From: Clostridium sp. AN503
Lineage (GTDB): Bacteria; Bacillota; Clostridia; Lachnospirales; Lachnospiraceae
DNA: 64,000 nucleotides
Assembly: GCF_040719375.1 (NCBI RefSeq)
Contig: NZ_JBFDTP010000002.1
Span: forward strand, 1,426,001 to 1,490,000
Reading direction: 5' to 3'
Below the pieces are notes generated by a model. The model had not been told where the DNA came from. It saw only the letters and a program-made list of their open reading frames with translations, and did not search any database. The translations under genes were made by a program, and so were the position numbers. Of this stretch, positions 32,778 to 41,576 are shown in pieces; position 1 is the first letter of the stretch, and every line of letters begins with the position of its first letter.

Positions 32778-33584
32778 ATGAGTTTTCAATATCAGTTTGG
32801 CTTTATCGGCATGGGAAATATGGGATATGCCATATTAAAAGGACTGCTTCACTGTTACAGTCCGCAGGAGGCGGTCTTCTCTGCACGGAACCGGGAGAAG
32901 ATGGCTGACGTGACAGCCAGGACCGATGTGGCGTCGGCGGCGGATAACGTGCAGTGTGCGGCGAATTCCAAATATCTGGTGCTGGCGGTGAAACCGCAGC
33001 AGTTTGACACCGTGATCGGGGAGATCCGGGATGTGATCACAGAGGAACAGATCATCATATCGATCGCTCCTGGAATCACCACCGCGGACCTGCAGAAGCG
33101 TTTTGGAAAGAAATGCAGAGTGGTCCGCGCCATGCCCAATACCCCGGCTCTGGTGGGAGAAGGGATGACTGGAGCGTGCTATGATGCGGCGCAGTTTTCC
33201 GACGAAGAGCAGGAGACCATCCGCAGCCTGTTTGAGTCCTTTGGAAAGCTGGTGATCGTGGAGGAGAAGCTGATGGACGCTTTGGCCTGTGCCAGCGGCA
33301 GCTCTCCTGCTTACGTCTATGTGTTCATCGAGGCTTTGGCCGACAGCGTGGTCAAGTACGGGATTCCCCGTCAGACGGCCTATGAGCTGGTGGCGCAGAC
33401 AGTTCTTGGAAGCGCAAAGATGGTGCTGGAGACGGGAGAGCATCCGGGACGGCTAAAAGACCAGGTCTGTTCCCCTGGAGGGACCACCATAGCGGGGATC
33501 TCTGCGCTGGAGGAGTACGGGCTGCGGGGCGCGGTCATCAAGGCGACCGACGCCTGCTATGAGAAGTGCACAAAGATCAAATAG
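32778..33584 (+). CDS. proC: Pyrroline-5-carboxylate reductase
   Basis: It reduces 1-pyrroline-5-carboxylate to proline with NAD(P)H, the last step of proline synthesis. The 268 residues start MSFQYQFGFIGMGNMGYAIL, in which GFIGMGNMG is the Rossmann nucleotide loop. The C-terminal dimerisation domain carries the signature around QVCSPGGTTIAGISALE. The ATG is preceded by AGGAGG at 32766-32771. A longer open frame extends upstream but crosses the helicase terminator, so it is not used. proA and proB are not nearby. Confidence 0.95.
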   Translation: MSFQYQFGFIGMGNMGYAILKGLLHCYSPQEAVFSARNREKMADVTARTDVASAADNVQCAANSKYLVLAVKPQQFDTVIGEIRDVITEEQIIISIAPGITTADLQKRFGKKCRVVRAMPNTPALVGEGMTGACYDAAQFSDEEQETIRSLFESFGKLVIVEEKLMDALACASGSSPAYVYVFIEALADSVVKYGIPRQTAYELVAQTVLGSAKMVLETGEHPGRLKDQVCSPGGTTIAGISALEEYGLRGAVIKATDACYEKCTKIK

Positions 33585-33612
33585 CAGTTAAGTTAAGATA
33601 AGGAGAGGAAAC

Positions 33613-34191
33613 ATGATGGAGAACCAGGAAAATAATACAGAAAATGAGACCAATAAGATCCCGCCGGTAGTCCGTGTGGACCGGGAACTCAAATACACAG
33701 GAACCATTTTAAAGATCTATGAGGATACGGTGATCGCCAACGGGCATGAGGCCCATTGGGACTTTATCCACCATGATGGGGCTGCGGCTGTGGTTGCCGT
33801 GGATGATGACGGAAAGCTTCTTATGGTGCGCCAGTACCGGAATGCCCTGGACCGTGAGACGCTGGAGATCCCGGCGGGCAAACTGGATGCGCCGGGGGAG
33901 CCGAAGATAGAATGTGCTTACCGGGAGCTGGAAGAGGAGACCGGGTACCGCTGCGAGCATCTGGAATATTTGATGAGCTTAAATACCACGGTCGCATTCT
34001 GTGACGAGGCCATTGATATCTTTGTAGCCAGGGATCTGATCCCGTCTAAGCAGCATCTGGATGAGGATGAGGTGATCAATGTGGAGCGGTGGGAAGTGAA
34101 GGACCTGGAGGAACTCATTTATTCCGGGAAGATGACGGATGCCAAGACCGTAGCCGCCGTCATGGCTTACGCGAGAAAATACAACAGATAG
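33613..34191 (+). CDS. nudF: NUDIX hydrolase, ADP-ribose pyrophosphatase type
   Basis: The 192-residue enzyme has an ADP-ribose pyrophosphatase fold (start RELKYTGTILKIYEDTV) and a complete Nudix box from AGKLDAPGEP to RELEEETGY. ADP-ribose hydrolysis to AMP and ribose 5-phosphate is the family reaction. In Bacillus subtilis nudF is followed by spoIIM and then, after fur, xerD (ripX). The same order occurs here with a SpoIIM-like gene and xerD. An AGGAGAGG site precedes the start. Confidence 0.9.
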   Translation: MMENQENNTENETNKIPPVVRVDRELKYTGTILKIYEDTVIANGHEAHWDFIHHDGAAAVVAVDDDGKLLMVRQYRNALDRETLEIPAGKLDAPGEPKIECAYRELEEETGYRCEHLEYLMSLNTTVAFCDEAIDIFVARDLIPSKQHLDEDEVINVERWEVKDLEELIYSGKMTDAKTVAAVMAYARKYNR

Positions 34192-34241
34192 ACATGAGAC
34201 ATGGAGTTGCCGCGTAAAATAATAAAAAAGCGGTGACCGGC

Positions 34242-34766
34242 ATGAAACATATCAGACGGGAATCTTATCTGCTGTTCTGGCTTGTGGCCGGATGGCTGTT
34301 TGCGGCGGTCGGGACCAACCGGCTGTTTGCATCGGGACTTGTGAATTATCAGGTGATGTACGGATATGTGGTGCAGGGCTGGTCGGCTGCCATACAGGGG
34401 CAGACCGCAGGTGTGCTGAAGATCCTGCTGGTGCGTCTGGGGGAAACTGCCCTGATCGCAGCAGTGTGCCGCAGCCGCATGCGGGGACCGGGCATTATCC
34501 TGATCCTGATCGGAGCAGGGCTGTCCGCCGGGGTTTCCCTAGTGCTGTTTACCTGGTGCCGTGGCGTGATGGGAATCGTCTGTTTTATATTGACAGGTTT
34601 TCCGCAGGATTTGTTTTATCTTTCCGCATGGGGGATCCTGATCCTGAAATACGCCATGTCCTATGAAGTGCGCCGGGGGAAGTTCTGGAGCATGGTAGTA
34701 TCACTTTTGCTGCTTGGAATCTGTGCGGAGATATGGCTGAGCCCATTGTTTTTAAGATTTATTTAA
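34242..34766 (+). CDS. spoIIM: SpoIIM-like integral membrane protein
   Basis: A 174-residue protein with about five hydrophobic helices. The helix pair around GPGIILILIGAGLSAGVSLVLF and the following GFPQDLFYLSAW resemble the SpoIIM pattern, in which LPQNLL follows a glycine-rich helix. SpoIIM is the scaffold of the SpoIID/M/P machine for septal peptidoglycan removal during engulfment. Similarity is moderate and the assignment leans on synteny (nudF-spoIIM-xerD). The ATG at 34242 with GGTGA upstream is preferred over the GTG at 34233. Confidence 0.65.
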   Translation: MKHIRRESYLLFWLVAGWLFAAVGTNRLFASGLVNYQVMYGYVVQGWSAAIQGQTAGVLKILLVRLGETALIAAVCRSRMRGPGIILILIGAGLSAGVSLVLFTWCRGVMGIVCFILTGFPQDLFYLSAWGILILKYAMSYEVRRGKFWSMVVSLLLLGICAEIWLSPLFLRFI

Positions 34767-34785
34767 ATATTTTTTTTGGTGAATT

Positions 34786-34837
34786 TACAACATGTTGGGA
34801 GTCTTTAAAAGGCGGCTTCCAACATGTTGTACTTTTT
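34786..34837 (+). terminator. Strong intrinsic terminator
   Basis: Thirteen perfect pairs (34786-34798 with 34819-34831, arm TACAACATGTTGG) are followed by CTTTTT. It closes the proC-nudF-spoIIM stretch before the xerD promoter. Confidence 0.9.
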
Positions 34838-34881
34838 ATGTTAAGTAGCCAAAAATGCGTAGAAAAGTGGGAAATAAGTGT

Positions 34882-34910
34882 TTGATTTTATCTAAAAATA
34901 CAGATATAAT
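34882..34910 (+). promoter_or_regulatory. Sigma-A promoter of xerD
   Basis: TTGATT (34882-34887), 17-base spacer, TATAAT (34905-34910). The start near 34917 rules out the in-frame ATG at 34914 and supports the one at 34971. Confidence 0.82.
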
Positions 34911-34970
34911 GGTATGCACACGATAATTTTTAGGCTGTTTTTGAATGACAAAGGAATTGGGGACGGTAGT

Positions 34971-35858
34971 ATGACAACGGAAATAGAGGCGTTCATCGCG
35001 TATCTTGAAAATATTAAAAAATCTTCAAAGAACACTGTGGTGTCCTATCGCAGGGACCTGATGCAGCTTCAGGAATATTTAGAGCAGCAGGGGATCACAG
35101 AGGCCGCAAAAGTGACGAAGACCAGCCTGAATTCCTACATACTGTATCTGGAGCGTCAGGGCAAGGCCACCACGACCATATCCCGCGTACTTGCCTCCAT
35201 CAAGTCCTTTTTTCACTATGAACTGAACGAAGGGAAGATACGGAGGGACCCGGCTGAGCTTTTAAAGACCCCGAAGATCGAAAAGAAGGTCCCGGTCATT
35301 CTGACTGTGGACGAGGTGAACCGTTTTCTGCAGCAGCCAGGAGGGGAATCCGCCAAGGAAGTCCGGGACAAGGCCATGCTGGAGCTTCTGTATGCAACCG
35401 GGATCCGGGTGTCGGAGCTGATCGGCCTGCAGGTGCAGGACGTGAATCTTTCAGTGGGCTTTATCACCTGCCATGATGGGCAGAAGGAGCGTATGATCCC
35501 CTTTGGAAAGACGGCCAACCATTCCCTGCGGACCTATCTGGAACAGGCCAGAGGCAGTCTCTTAAAAGGCTGTGATTCCCCATGGCTGTTCACAAACTGC
35601 AATGGAAAGCCCATGTCCAGGCAGGGCTTTTGGAAGATTGTCAAGTATTACGGTGAGAAGGCGGGGATTGAGGCAGACATCACACCTCACACGCTCCGGC
35701 ATTCATTTGCGGCACATCTGATCAGCGGCGGCGCAGATATCCAGGCGGTACAGACCATGTTGGGACATGCAGACTTAGCGACCACGCAGGTCTACATCGG
35801 TTACATGCAGAAGGACCCCTTAAGAAAGGCGTATGCAGGCGCCCATCCCAGAAAATAA
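34971..35858 (+). CDS. xerD: Tyrosine recombinase XerD
   Basis: XerD resolves chromosome dimers at dif with XerC. The 295-residue protein has the SAM-like core-binding domain (about 1-90) and a catalytic domain with R146 (ATGIRVSEL), K172, H240 and R243 (HTLRHSFAAHL), H266 (LGHADLATTQ) and the nucleophile Y275. Length, full active site and synteny with nudF and spoIIM support the housekeeping XerD rather than a mobile integrase. GGGGAC lies before the ATG. Confidence 0.93.
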   Translation: MTTEIEAFIAYLENIKKSSKNTVVSYRRDLMQLQEYLEQQGITEAAKVTKTSLNSYILYLERQGKATTTISRVLASIKSFFHYELNEGKIRRDPAELLKTPKIEKKVPVILTVDEVNRFLQQPGGESAKEVRDKAMLELLYATGIRVSELIGLQVQDVNLSVGFITCHDGQKERMIPFGKTANHSLRTYLEQARGSLLKGCDSPWLFTNCNGKPMSRQGFWKIVKYYGEKAGIEADITPHTLRHSFAAHLISGGADIQAVQTMLGHADLATTQVYIGYMQKDPLRKAYAGAHPRK

Positions 35859-35864
35859 AAGAAG

Positions 35865-35902
35865 AGCTGGTATATCCGATCCGGATGATATCAGCTTTTT
35901 TG
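35865..35902 (+). terminator. Terminator after xerD
   Basis: AGCTG and TATATCCG (35865-35878) pair with CGGATGATATCAGCT (35882-35896) with a bulge, followed by six T residues. Confidence 0.8.
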
Positions 35903-36008
35903 GTTTTTTCCTTCTTTTCAGACGCAAAGTATGATATACTATGAACACTTGGCGAGTTTTAACGAGCCGGTATACTATTTCGGCAGGCTATAGGCAGGGG
36001 TGGATGAC

Positions 36009-36761
36009 ATGACAGAAGAAAAACGTGGACGGACGGAGAAAAACAGAAAAAAGAGACTGAACAGGCAGCAGAAGACGCTGATCCTGCTGATCACGGATGT
36101 GGTCCTGCTTTTAGCGATCCTGGTTACCGGCGGGATGCTGGCGGCGCGCTGGTACCGGGACAAGAACAGGCCTGACTTGTCGAAGCTGGTGGCTCCGGAC
36201 TGGTATACCCAGGATTTTCTTCAGAGGAATCCCTATTCAAGGCCCGGCATCAAGCGGAGCGAGATCAATGATATTGTGGTCCACTATGTAGCCAATCCAG
36301 GCACCAGCGCAGTGCAGAACCGGAATTATTTCAATAATCTGGCAGAACAGACTGGTGAGAAGCCAGTGTCGGCAAGCAGCCATTATATCATCGGCATAGA
36401 CGGTGAGATCATCCAGTGCATCCCACTAGATGAGGTGGCATATGCCAATTATCCGCGCAACGACGATACGGTGTCGATCGAGTGCTGTCATCCGGATGAT
36501 ACCGGGGAGTTTACAGAGGCAACAAAAGAATCGCTCGTCAAACTGACGGCCTGGCTGTGCCAGGAACTGAATCTGAAGGACCGCGATGTGATCCGCCATT
36601 ATGATGTCATTGGGAAAAACTGTCCGAAATATTATGTAGAGCATGAAGATGAGTGGAAGGCTCTGCGAAAGGAGATCCGGAAAGCAGTCAAAAAGTCAGG
36701 GGAGCAGGCTGAGCCTGCGGAGACGGCTGCCATGGACCGGAAGAACCAGACGGAAAAATAA
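36009..36761 (+). CDS. Membrane-anchored N-acetylmuramoyl-L-alanine amidase (amidase_2)
   Basis: A 250-residue peptidoglycan amidase of the T7-lysozyme/PGRP fold. A basic N-terminus and one helix (about 25-45) anchor it, and the catalytic domain follows. Zinc-ligand candidates are the His in DIVVHYVAN, the His in RHYDVIGKNCP and its downstream Cys. The SSHYIIGIDGEIIQ stretch is typical. It cleaves the amide between MurNAc and L-Ala. The ATG at 36009, eight bases after AGGGG, is preferred over a GTG at 36000. Confidence 0.88.
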   Translation: MTEEKRGRTEKNRKKRLNRQQKTLILLITDVVLLLAILVTGGMLAARWYRDKNRPDLSKLVAPDWYTQDFLQRNPYSRPGIKRSEINDIVVHYVANPGTSAVQNRNYFNNLAEQTGEKPVSASSHYIIGIDGEIIQCIPLDEVAYANYPRNDDTVSIECCHPDDTGEFTEATKESLVKLTAWLCQELNLKDRDVIRHYDVIGKNCPKYYVEHEDEWKALRKEIRKAVKKSGEQAEPAETAAMDRKNQTEK

Positions 36762-36794
36762 TAGACGAAACAAAAGGAAAGGAATCCTGATTGC

Positions 36795-38867
36795 ATGGGA
36801 AAAGCATTATACATAGCCGAGAAGCCCAGCGTGGCACAGGAATTTGCCAATGTGCTGAAGATCTCGGGACGGCGCGGGGACGGATATATTGAATCCGATA
36901 CCGCGGTCGTGACCTGGTGCGTGGGACATCTGGTGACCATGAGTTACCCGGAGGCCTACGACCCGAAATACAAGCGGTGGAGCTTACAGACTCTGCCGTT
37001 TTTACCGAAGGAATTTAAGTATCAGGTGATCGAAGGCGTGTCGAAGCAGTTTAAGATCGTGAGCGGTCTTTTGAACCGGCCGGATATTGATACGATCTAT
37101 ATCTGCACGGACTCCGGACGGGAAGGAGAATATATCTACCGGCTGGTGGACCAGATGGCAGGCGTGAAGGGAAAGACAAGAAAGAGGGTCTGGATCGACT
37201 CCCAGACGGAGGAGGAGATCTTAAGAGGAATCCGGGAGGCGAAGGACTGGGAAGAATACGACAACCTGGCTTCCTCCGCATACCTTAGGGCCAAAGAAGA
37301 TTATCTGATGGGTATCAACTTTTCCAGGCTTCTGACCTTGAAATACGGGCCGTCCATATCCAGCTTTATGAAGACCGACAGGACGGTCCTCTCCGTGGGC
37401 CGGGTGATGACCTGCGTTCTGGGCATGGTGGTGCGCAGGGAACGGGAGATCCGGGACTTTGTGAAGACGCCGTTTTACCGCGTGATCGGGAACTTCGATT
37501 CCCAGGGTATGAATTTTGACGGGGAATGGCGGAGCGTAGAAGGCTCCCGTTACTATCAGTCCCCTTATCTGTACAAGGAAAATGGTTTTAAGGAGCGCAA
37601 ATACGCGGAGGAACTGATCCGGCTCCTGGAAGAACGCCAGCCGGTGACGGCGGTGCTTGTGAAGGTGGAGAAGAAGAAGGAGACCAAGAACCCGCCTCTT
37701 TTGTATAACCTGGCTGAGCTGCAGAACGACTGCTCCAGGATGTTCAAGATCAGCCCGGATGAGACCCTCCGGGTCGTGCAGGAGCTGTATGAGAAAAAGC
37801 TGGTCACCTATCCGAGAACAGATGCCCGCGTGCTGTCCACCGCGGTGGCGAAAGAGATCCAGAAAAATATAAGCGGCCTGAAAAATTTAGAGCCGGTGCG
37901 GGAGTTTGCGGCGGAGGTGATGGAGCTTGGTTCCTACAAAGGGATAGCAAAGACCCGTTATGTCAATGATAAGCAGATAACCGATCACTACGCGATCGTG
38001 CCCACAGGACAGGGCTTTGGAGCCATGAGAAGCCTTGGGCCTCTGGCCATGAAGGTTTTTGAGGTGATCGCGAGAAGATTTTTGAGTATTTTCTACCCGC
38101 CAGCTATTTACCAGAAGTATGCGCTGGAACTTTCGATAGGACAGGAGCATTTCTTTACAAGCTTCCGGGTGCTGGCTGAGAAGGGGTATTTGAAGGTGGC
38201 GGATGTGTCCCAGTTCCGCAAAAAGACTGGTGACAGCGCCGCAAAGGATGCTTCTGCTGAGCAGGGCGGACCGGATAAGGAGCCGGGCGGGCAGGATGAA
38301 AAGGACGAATCTGAGGTGAATCAGAAGGATCTGGACAATCCGGAGTTTGTGGCAATGCTGGGCACCTTAAAAAAGGGAATGGAGCTGCCTGTCAACAGCC
38401 TGACCATCAAGGAGGGGGAGACATCCCCGCCAAAACGGTATTCTTCCGGGTCCATGATCCTGGCCATGGAGAATGCGGGCCAGCTCATAGAGGACGAGGA
38501 GCTGCGTGCGCAGATCAAGGGCAGCGGCATCGGCACCAGTGCGACCCGCGCGGAGATCTTAAAAAAGCTGGTGAATATCAAGTACCTGGCCTTAAACGGC
38601 AAGACCCAGATCATCACCCCAACCCTTCTGGGAGAACTGATCTTTGACGTAGTGAATTCGTCGATCCGGCAGCTTCTGAACCCGGAGCTTACAGCCAGCT
38701 GGGAGAAAGGGCTGACCTACGTGGCGGAGGGGACGATCACCCCGGACGAATATATGGAAAAGCTGGAACACTTTGTCGCGGGAAGGACCTACGGTGTGCT
38801 GAAGCTGAACAATCAGTATCAGCTCAGGGGATTTTTTGAAGCGGCAGGGAAAAATTATAAAAAATAG
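36795..38867 (+). CDS. topB: DNA topoisomerase III
   Basis: A type IA topoisomerase of 690 residues. The Toprim domain shows the catalytic Glu in LYIAEKPSVAQ and the acidic TDSGREGE (105-112). The nucleophile is Y339 in LVTYPRTDARVLS. It removes precatenanes and negative supercoils. An Asp/Glu/Gly-rich insertion (about residues 475-515) interrupts the C-terminal part and looks like a flexible loop. Chromosomal location beside an amidase and a helix protein argues against a conjugative-element TopB. Confidence 0.93.
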   Translation: MGKALYIAEKPSVAQEFANVLKISGRRGDGYIESDTAVVTWCVGHLVTMSYPEAYDPKYKRWSLQTLPFLPKEFKYQVIEGVSKQFKIVSGLLNRPDIDTIYICTDSGREGEYIYRLVDQMAGVKGKTRKRVWIDSQTEEEILRGIREAKDWEEYDNLASSAYLRAKEDYLMGINFSRLLTLKYGPSISSFMKTDRTVLSVGRVMTCVLGMVVRREREIRDFVKTPFYRVIGNFDSQGMNFDGEWRSVEGSRYYQSPYLYKENGFKERKYAEELIRLLEERQPVTAVLVKVEKKKETKNPPLLYNLAELQNDCSRMFKISPDETLRVVQELYEKKLVTYPRTDARVLSTAVAKEIQKNISGLKNLEPVREFAAEVMELGSYKGIAKTRYVNDKQITDHYAIVPTGQGFGAMRSLGPLAMKVFEVIARRFLSIFYPPAIYQKYALELSIGQEHFFTSFRVLAEKGYLKVADVSQFRKKTGDSAAKDASAEQGGPDKEPGGQDEKDESEVNQKDLDNPEFVAMLGTLKKGMELPVNSLTIKEGETSPPKRYSSGSMILAMENAGQLIEDEELRAQIKGSGIGTSATRAEILKKLVNIKYLALNGKTQIITPTLLGELIFDVVNSSIRQLLNPELTASWEKGLTYVAEGTITPDEYMEKLEHFVAGRTYGVLKLNNQYQLRGFFEAAGKNYKK

Positions 38868-38880
38868 AGGAGACAACGAA

Positions 38881-39555
38881 ATGAAGAAAGAAAGCATGAA
38901 GACCACAGATCTGTTCAGCCTGGAGCATACCATGGCGAAATCACTGTTAGAGAAGTACGAGTACCCGTGGGAGGCGCTTGCGCATATCGAGGAGTTTGTG
39001 ATGAAGCTGGGAGCGTCCCTGCCTGAAGATGAGTACATGAATCCGGCAAAGGGCATCTGGGTTCACAGAAGCGCCAAGATCGCGCCGACGGCAGGGATCA
39101 TCGGACCGGTCGTCATCGGACCGAAGGCGGAGATCCGCCACTGCGCTTATATCCGCGGTAAGGTGATCGTCGGCGCTGAGGCCGTGGTCGGCAATTCCTC
39201 CGAGCTTAAGAACACGATCCTGTTTGACAATGTGCAGGTACCTCACTACAACTACGTGGGCGATTCTATCCTGGGCTACAAGGCCCATATGGGGGCCGGT
39301 TCCATCACCTCCAATGTGAAGTCTGACAAGACGCTTGTGAAGGTCCATGCGGAGGACGGCGATATCGAGACCGGTCTTAAGAAGTTCGGCGCCATGGTCG
39401 GCGACAACGTGGAGGTGGGCTGTGGTTCTGTGCTGAATCCTGGAACGGTGATCGGTAAAAATACCAATATCTACCCGCTCTCCAGCGTGCGCACCTGTGT
39501 GGATGCGGGTTCGATCTATAAGAATCAGGGCGAGGTGGCCAAGAAGCAGCAGTAG
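38881..39555 (+). CDS. Left-handed beta-helix (hexapeptide-repeat) protein, GlmU-like
   Basis: The 224-residue protein has an N-terminal helical part (about 1-55) and then hexapeptide repeats: IAPTAGIIGPVVIGPKAEIRH, VIVGAEAVVGNSSELK, VGCGSVLNPGTVIGKN. These resemble the acyltransferase half of GlmU and UDP-GlcNAc pyrophosphorylase-like proteins. No nucleotidyltransferase domain is present, so sugar-nucleotide acyl transfer is possible but the substrate is open. The ATG at 38881 has GAGGAGA upstream. A longer frame from 38836 overlaps topB and is not used. Confidence 0.85.
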   Translation: MKKESMKTTDLFSLEHTMAKSLLEKYEYPWEALAHIEEFVMKLGASLPEDEYMNPAKGIWVHRSAKIAPTAGIIGPVVIGPKAEIRHCAYIRGKVIVGAEAVVGNSSELKNTILFDNVQVPHYNYVGDSILGYKAHMGAGSITSNVKSDKTLVKVHAEDGDIETGLKKFGAMVGDNVEVGCGSVLNPGTVIGKNTNIYPLSSVRTCVDAGSIYKNQGEVAKKQQ

Positions 39556-39563
39556 CAGTATAG

Positions 39564-39622
39564 AAAAAGAAACGGCATACCATATCCAATTTACCAGGAT
39601 GTGGTATACCGTTTCTTTTTTC
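39564..39622. terminator. Bidirectional terminator between convergent genes
   Basis: Bases 39564-39587 pair with 39597-39620 with two or three mismatches, with A residues on the left and T residues on the right. It serves the beta-helix gene (+) and the IclR gene (-). Confidence 0.88.
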
Positions 39623-39627
39623 TAGAT

Positions 39628-40422
39628 CTAAAACGTATTTTTCAGCGACTGGTATCCCAGCAAATTCGACAGCTTTTCAGAAATTTCCCTCATGTAAGGG
39701 ATCTGCTGCTCAAAGAATTCATTGGTCAGGCGGAGCGAAGGTCCGGTGACGCTGAAGCCCGCCTGGATCTTTCCGGTATAATCATAGATGGGAAACGCAA
39801 TGCAGCGGGTCCCGATCTCACACTCCTCATCGTCAAATGCATAACCGTTTTCCCGAACGGTCTGAAGCTGGGCAGCCAAAGCTTCCTTTGTGGTCAGCGT
39901 CTTGTCAGTAAAACGTGCAAGCCCCATCTTCTGGATCATCTCATCCAGCTGGGAATCAGAATATTTGGTCAAAAGCAGTTTCCCGATGCCGGTGCAGTGG
40001 AGCGGTGCAATGTTGCCGATCCGCTGCATAGCTTTGACGATCTGTCCCGGCGCCTCTATGACATCGATATAGACCACCTGGTGATTGTGATTGATCCCAA
40101 GGCAGGTGGTCTCTCCAACAGTCTGGGCAAGCTCGCGCAAAAAGGGACGCGCCGTCTTGGGAAGCTGCTGGTGGTTCTTCACCTGCTGCCCAAGGGCGCA
40201 GAGCTTGTAAGTGAGGTAGTACTTTGAAGATACCGGCTCCTGGGCAACGTAGTTCATATTGACCAGTGTGGCAAGAAAACGGGATGCGGTGCTGTTGTTC
40301 ATGCCCAGAGCCTGGGAAATATCGATCAGACGCAGCGGTTCATCCTGCAACGATAAAAATTCCAGCAGATTTAAGAGCTTTTCTGAGGATTGATTGCTGG
40401 AAGTTGGTTCATTTGATTTCAT
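39628..40422 (-). CDS. IclR-family transcriptional regulator
   Basis: The 264 residues comprise an N-terminal winged helix (about 12-70, with RLIDISQALGMNNSTASRFL) and a C-terminal IclR effector domain with CLGINHNHQVVYIDV and IGTRCIAFPIYD. It is divergent from the sugar operon at 40588. The shared 165-bp region contains both promoters and a 20-bp-spaced direct repeat, so it is probably the local repressor or activator. Start: ATG at 40422 with GGAGA upstream, instead of a TTG at 40428. The effector is likely a sugar acid or product of the pathway. Confidence 0.93.
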   Translation of the reverse strand: MKSNEPTSSNQSSEKLLNLLEFLSLQDEPLRLIDISQALGMNNSTASRFLATLVNMNYVAQEPVSSKYYLTYKLCALGQQVKNHQQLPKTARPFLRELAQTVGETTCLGINHNHQVVYIDVIEAPGQIVKAMQRIGNIAPLHCTGIGKLLLTKYSDSQLDEMIQKMGLARFTDKTLTTKEALAAQLQTVRENGYAFDDEECEIGTRCIAFPIYDYTGKIQAGFSVTGPSLRLTNEFFEQQIPYMREISEKLSNLLGYQSLKNTF

Positions 40423-40454
40423 AAACAATCTCCAATCTTTTAATAATTAAAACT

Positions 40455-40483
40455 ATATTATCATAATAGAAAAAGTATTGCAA
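40455..40483 (-). promoter_or_regulatory. Sigma-A promoter of the iclR gene
   Basis: Minus-strand TTGCAA (40478-40483), 17-base spacer, TAATAT (40455-40460). Confidence 0.7.
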
Positions 40484-40499
40484 GAATCAAAAATATATC

Positions 40500-40528
40500 T
40501 TGTAAAATGCTTCCAAATATGGTACTAT
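40500..40528 (+). promoter_or_regulatory. Sigma-A promoter of the sugar operon
   Basis: TTGTAA (40500-40505), 17-base spacer, TACTAT (40523-40528). The predicted start near 40535 lies inside the direct repeat at 40529-40566. Confidence 0.75.
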
Positions 40529-40566
40529 TATTTCATAAATAAAAATGCTATTTCAATAAATAAAAT
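40529..40566 (+). promoter_or_regulatory. Candidate IclR operator: two direct repeats 20 bp apart
   Basis: TATTTCATAAATAAAAAT (40529-40546) and TATTTCAATAAATAAAAT (40549-40566) differ by a few bases and sit 20 bp apart, just downstream of the -10. Each half is itself a weak palindrome (ATTTC...AAAT). Position suggests repressor binding that blocks the operon. Confidence 0.6.
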
Positions 40567-40587
40567 AGTAAGAAGGGAGAGAGGAAC

Positions 40588-41529
40588 ATGAAGATTGTAT
40601 TGCTGGAATCACTGGGGGTTCGCGATGAGCTCATGGCGGAATATGTGAAACCTTTAACAGAGAAAGGCCATATATTCGAGCAGTACCAGCGGGACATGGA
40701 CCCGGAGAAGCAGAAAGAGCGTCTGAAAGATGCGGATGTCCTGATGATCGCCAACATGCCGCTGAAACAGGAGGTGCTTGAAGCCTGTGAGCAGCTGCGG
40801 TTCATCGATGTTGCATTCACGGGTGTGGACCATATACCGGTAGCCTACGCAAAGGAACATCACATTGCCGTGAGCAATGCCTCCGGTTATTCCAATGATT
40901 CTGTTGCGGAGTTGATACTGGGGATGGCCATCTCCCTGCTGAGAAAGGTCCCCACAGTCGATGCCAGCACGCGAAACGGGAAAACCATCGGTACGGATAT
41001 CGGGCATGAGCTGAAGGGTAAGACGGTCGGCATCATCGGGACCGGAGCCATCGGCAGCAGGGTGGCAGAACTGTTCTTGTGCTTTGGGTGCAGGGTGCTT
41101 GGGTATGACGTATATCCGAAAGAGCTCCCGGGGGTTGAAAACGTGGAGTTGGAGGAGCTGTTGAACCAGTCTGATATTGTGACGCTGCATTGTCCGATGA
41201 TCGAATCCACAAGGGGACTGATCAATGAAACCACCATCTCCATGATGAAGGAGGGAGCGGTCCTGCTCAATGCCTCCAGAGGGCCGGTGGTCGATCTGGC
41301 GGCGCTGTCCGCAGCTTTAAAGGCAGGAAAGCTGTCAGGGGCCGGCGTGGATGTATATGAGATCGAGCCGCCACTTCCGCAGGACCATCCGATCCTGTCG
41401 GCGCCCAACACGATCCTGACTCCGCATATTGCGTATCTGAGTGCGGAATCTATGGAAAAGAGGGCGAAAATCGTATTTGACAGCCTGAATGCGTGGCTCA
41501 GGGGAGAGCAGATCAACAAGATCGTGTAA
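40588..41529 (+). CDS. D-2-hydroxyacid dehydrogenase (NAD-dependent, PGDH-like)
   Basis: The 313-residue protein belongs to the 2-Hacid_dh family. It has a NAD-binding GTGAIG (151-156), catalytic R231 in NASRGPVV, E260 in DVYEIEPP and H280 in LTPHIAY. The family reduces 2-keto acids to D-2-hydroxyacids or the reverse; phosphoglycerate dehydrogenase, glyoxylate/hydroxypyruvate reductase and D-lactate dehydrogenase are relatives. Being first in an IclR-controlled sugar operon favours a role in sugar-acid or keto-acid breakdown over serine synthesis. It also lacks the ACT regulatory domain. A GGGAGAGAGG site fixes the start. Confidence 0.88.
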   Translation: MKIVLLESLGVRDELMAEYVKPLTEKGHIFEQYQRDMDPEKQKERLKDADVLMIANMPLKQEVLEACEQLRFIDVAFTGVDHIPVAYAKEHHIAVSNASGYSNDSVAELILGMAISLLRKVPTVDASTRNGKTIGTDIGHELKGKTVGIIGTGAIGSRVAELFLCFGCRVLGYDVYPKELPGVENVELEELLNQSDIVTLHCPMIESTRGLINETTISMMKEGAVLLNASRGPVVDLAALSAALKAGKLSGAGVDVYEIEPPLPQDHPILSAPNTILTPHIAYLSAESMEKRAKIVFDSLNAWLRGEQINKIV

Positions 41530-41576
41530 CAGGAAGTGCAGCAAAGAGGAGAAGTATTCCATACGAGGTGAAAAAA

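Noticed and set aside
34914..34970. An ATG at 34914 in frame with xerD
   Set aside because: It would precede the predicted transcription start; the ATG at 34971 matches XerD length.
34971..35858. XerD-like gene as an integrase of a mobile element
   Set aside because: Housekeeping synteny (nudF-spoIIM-xerD), full length and no attachment repeats or phage genes nearby.
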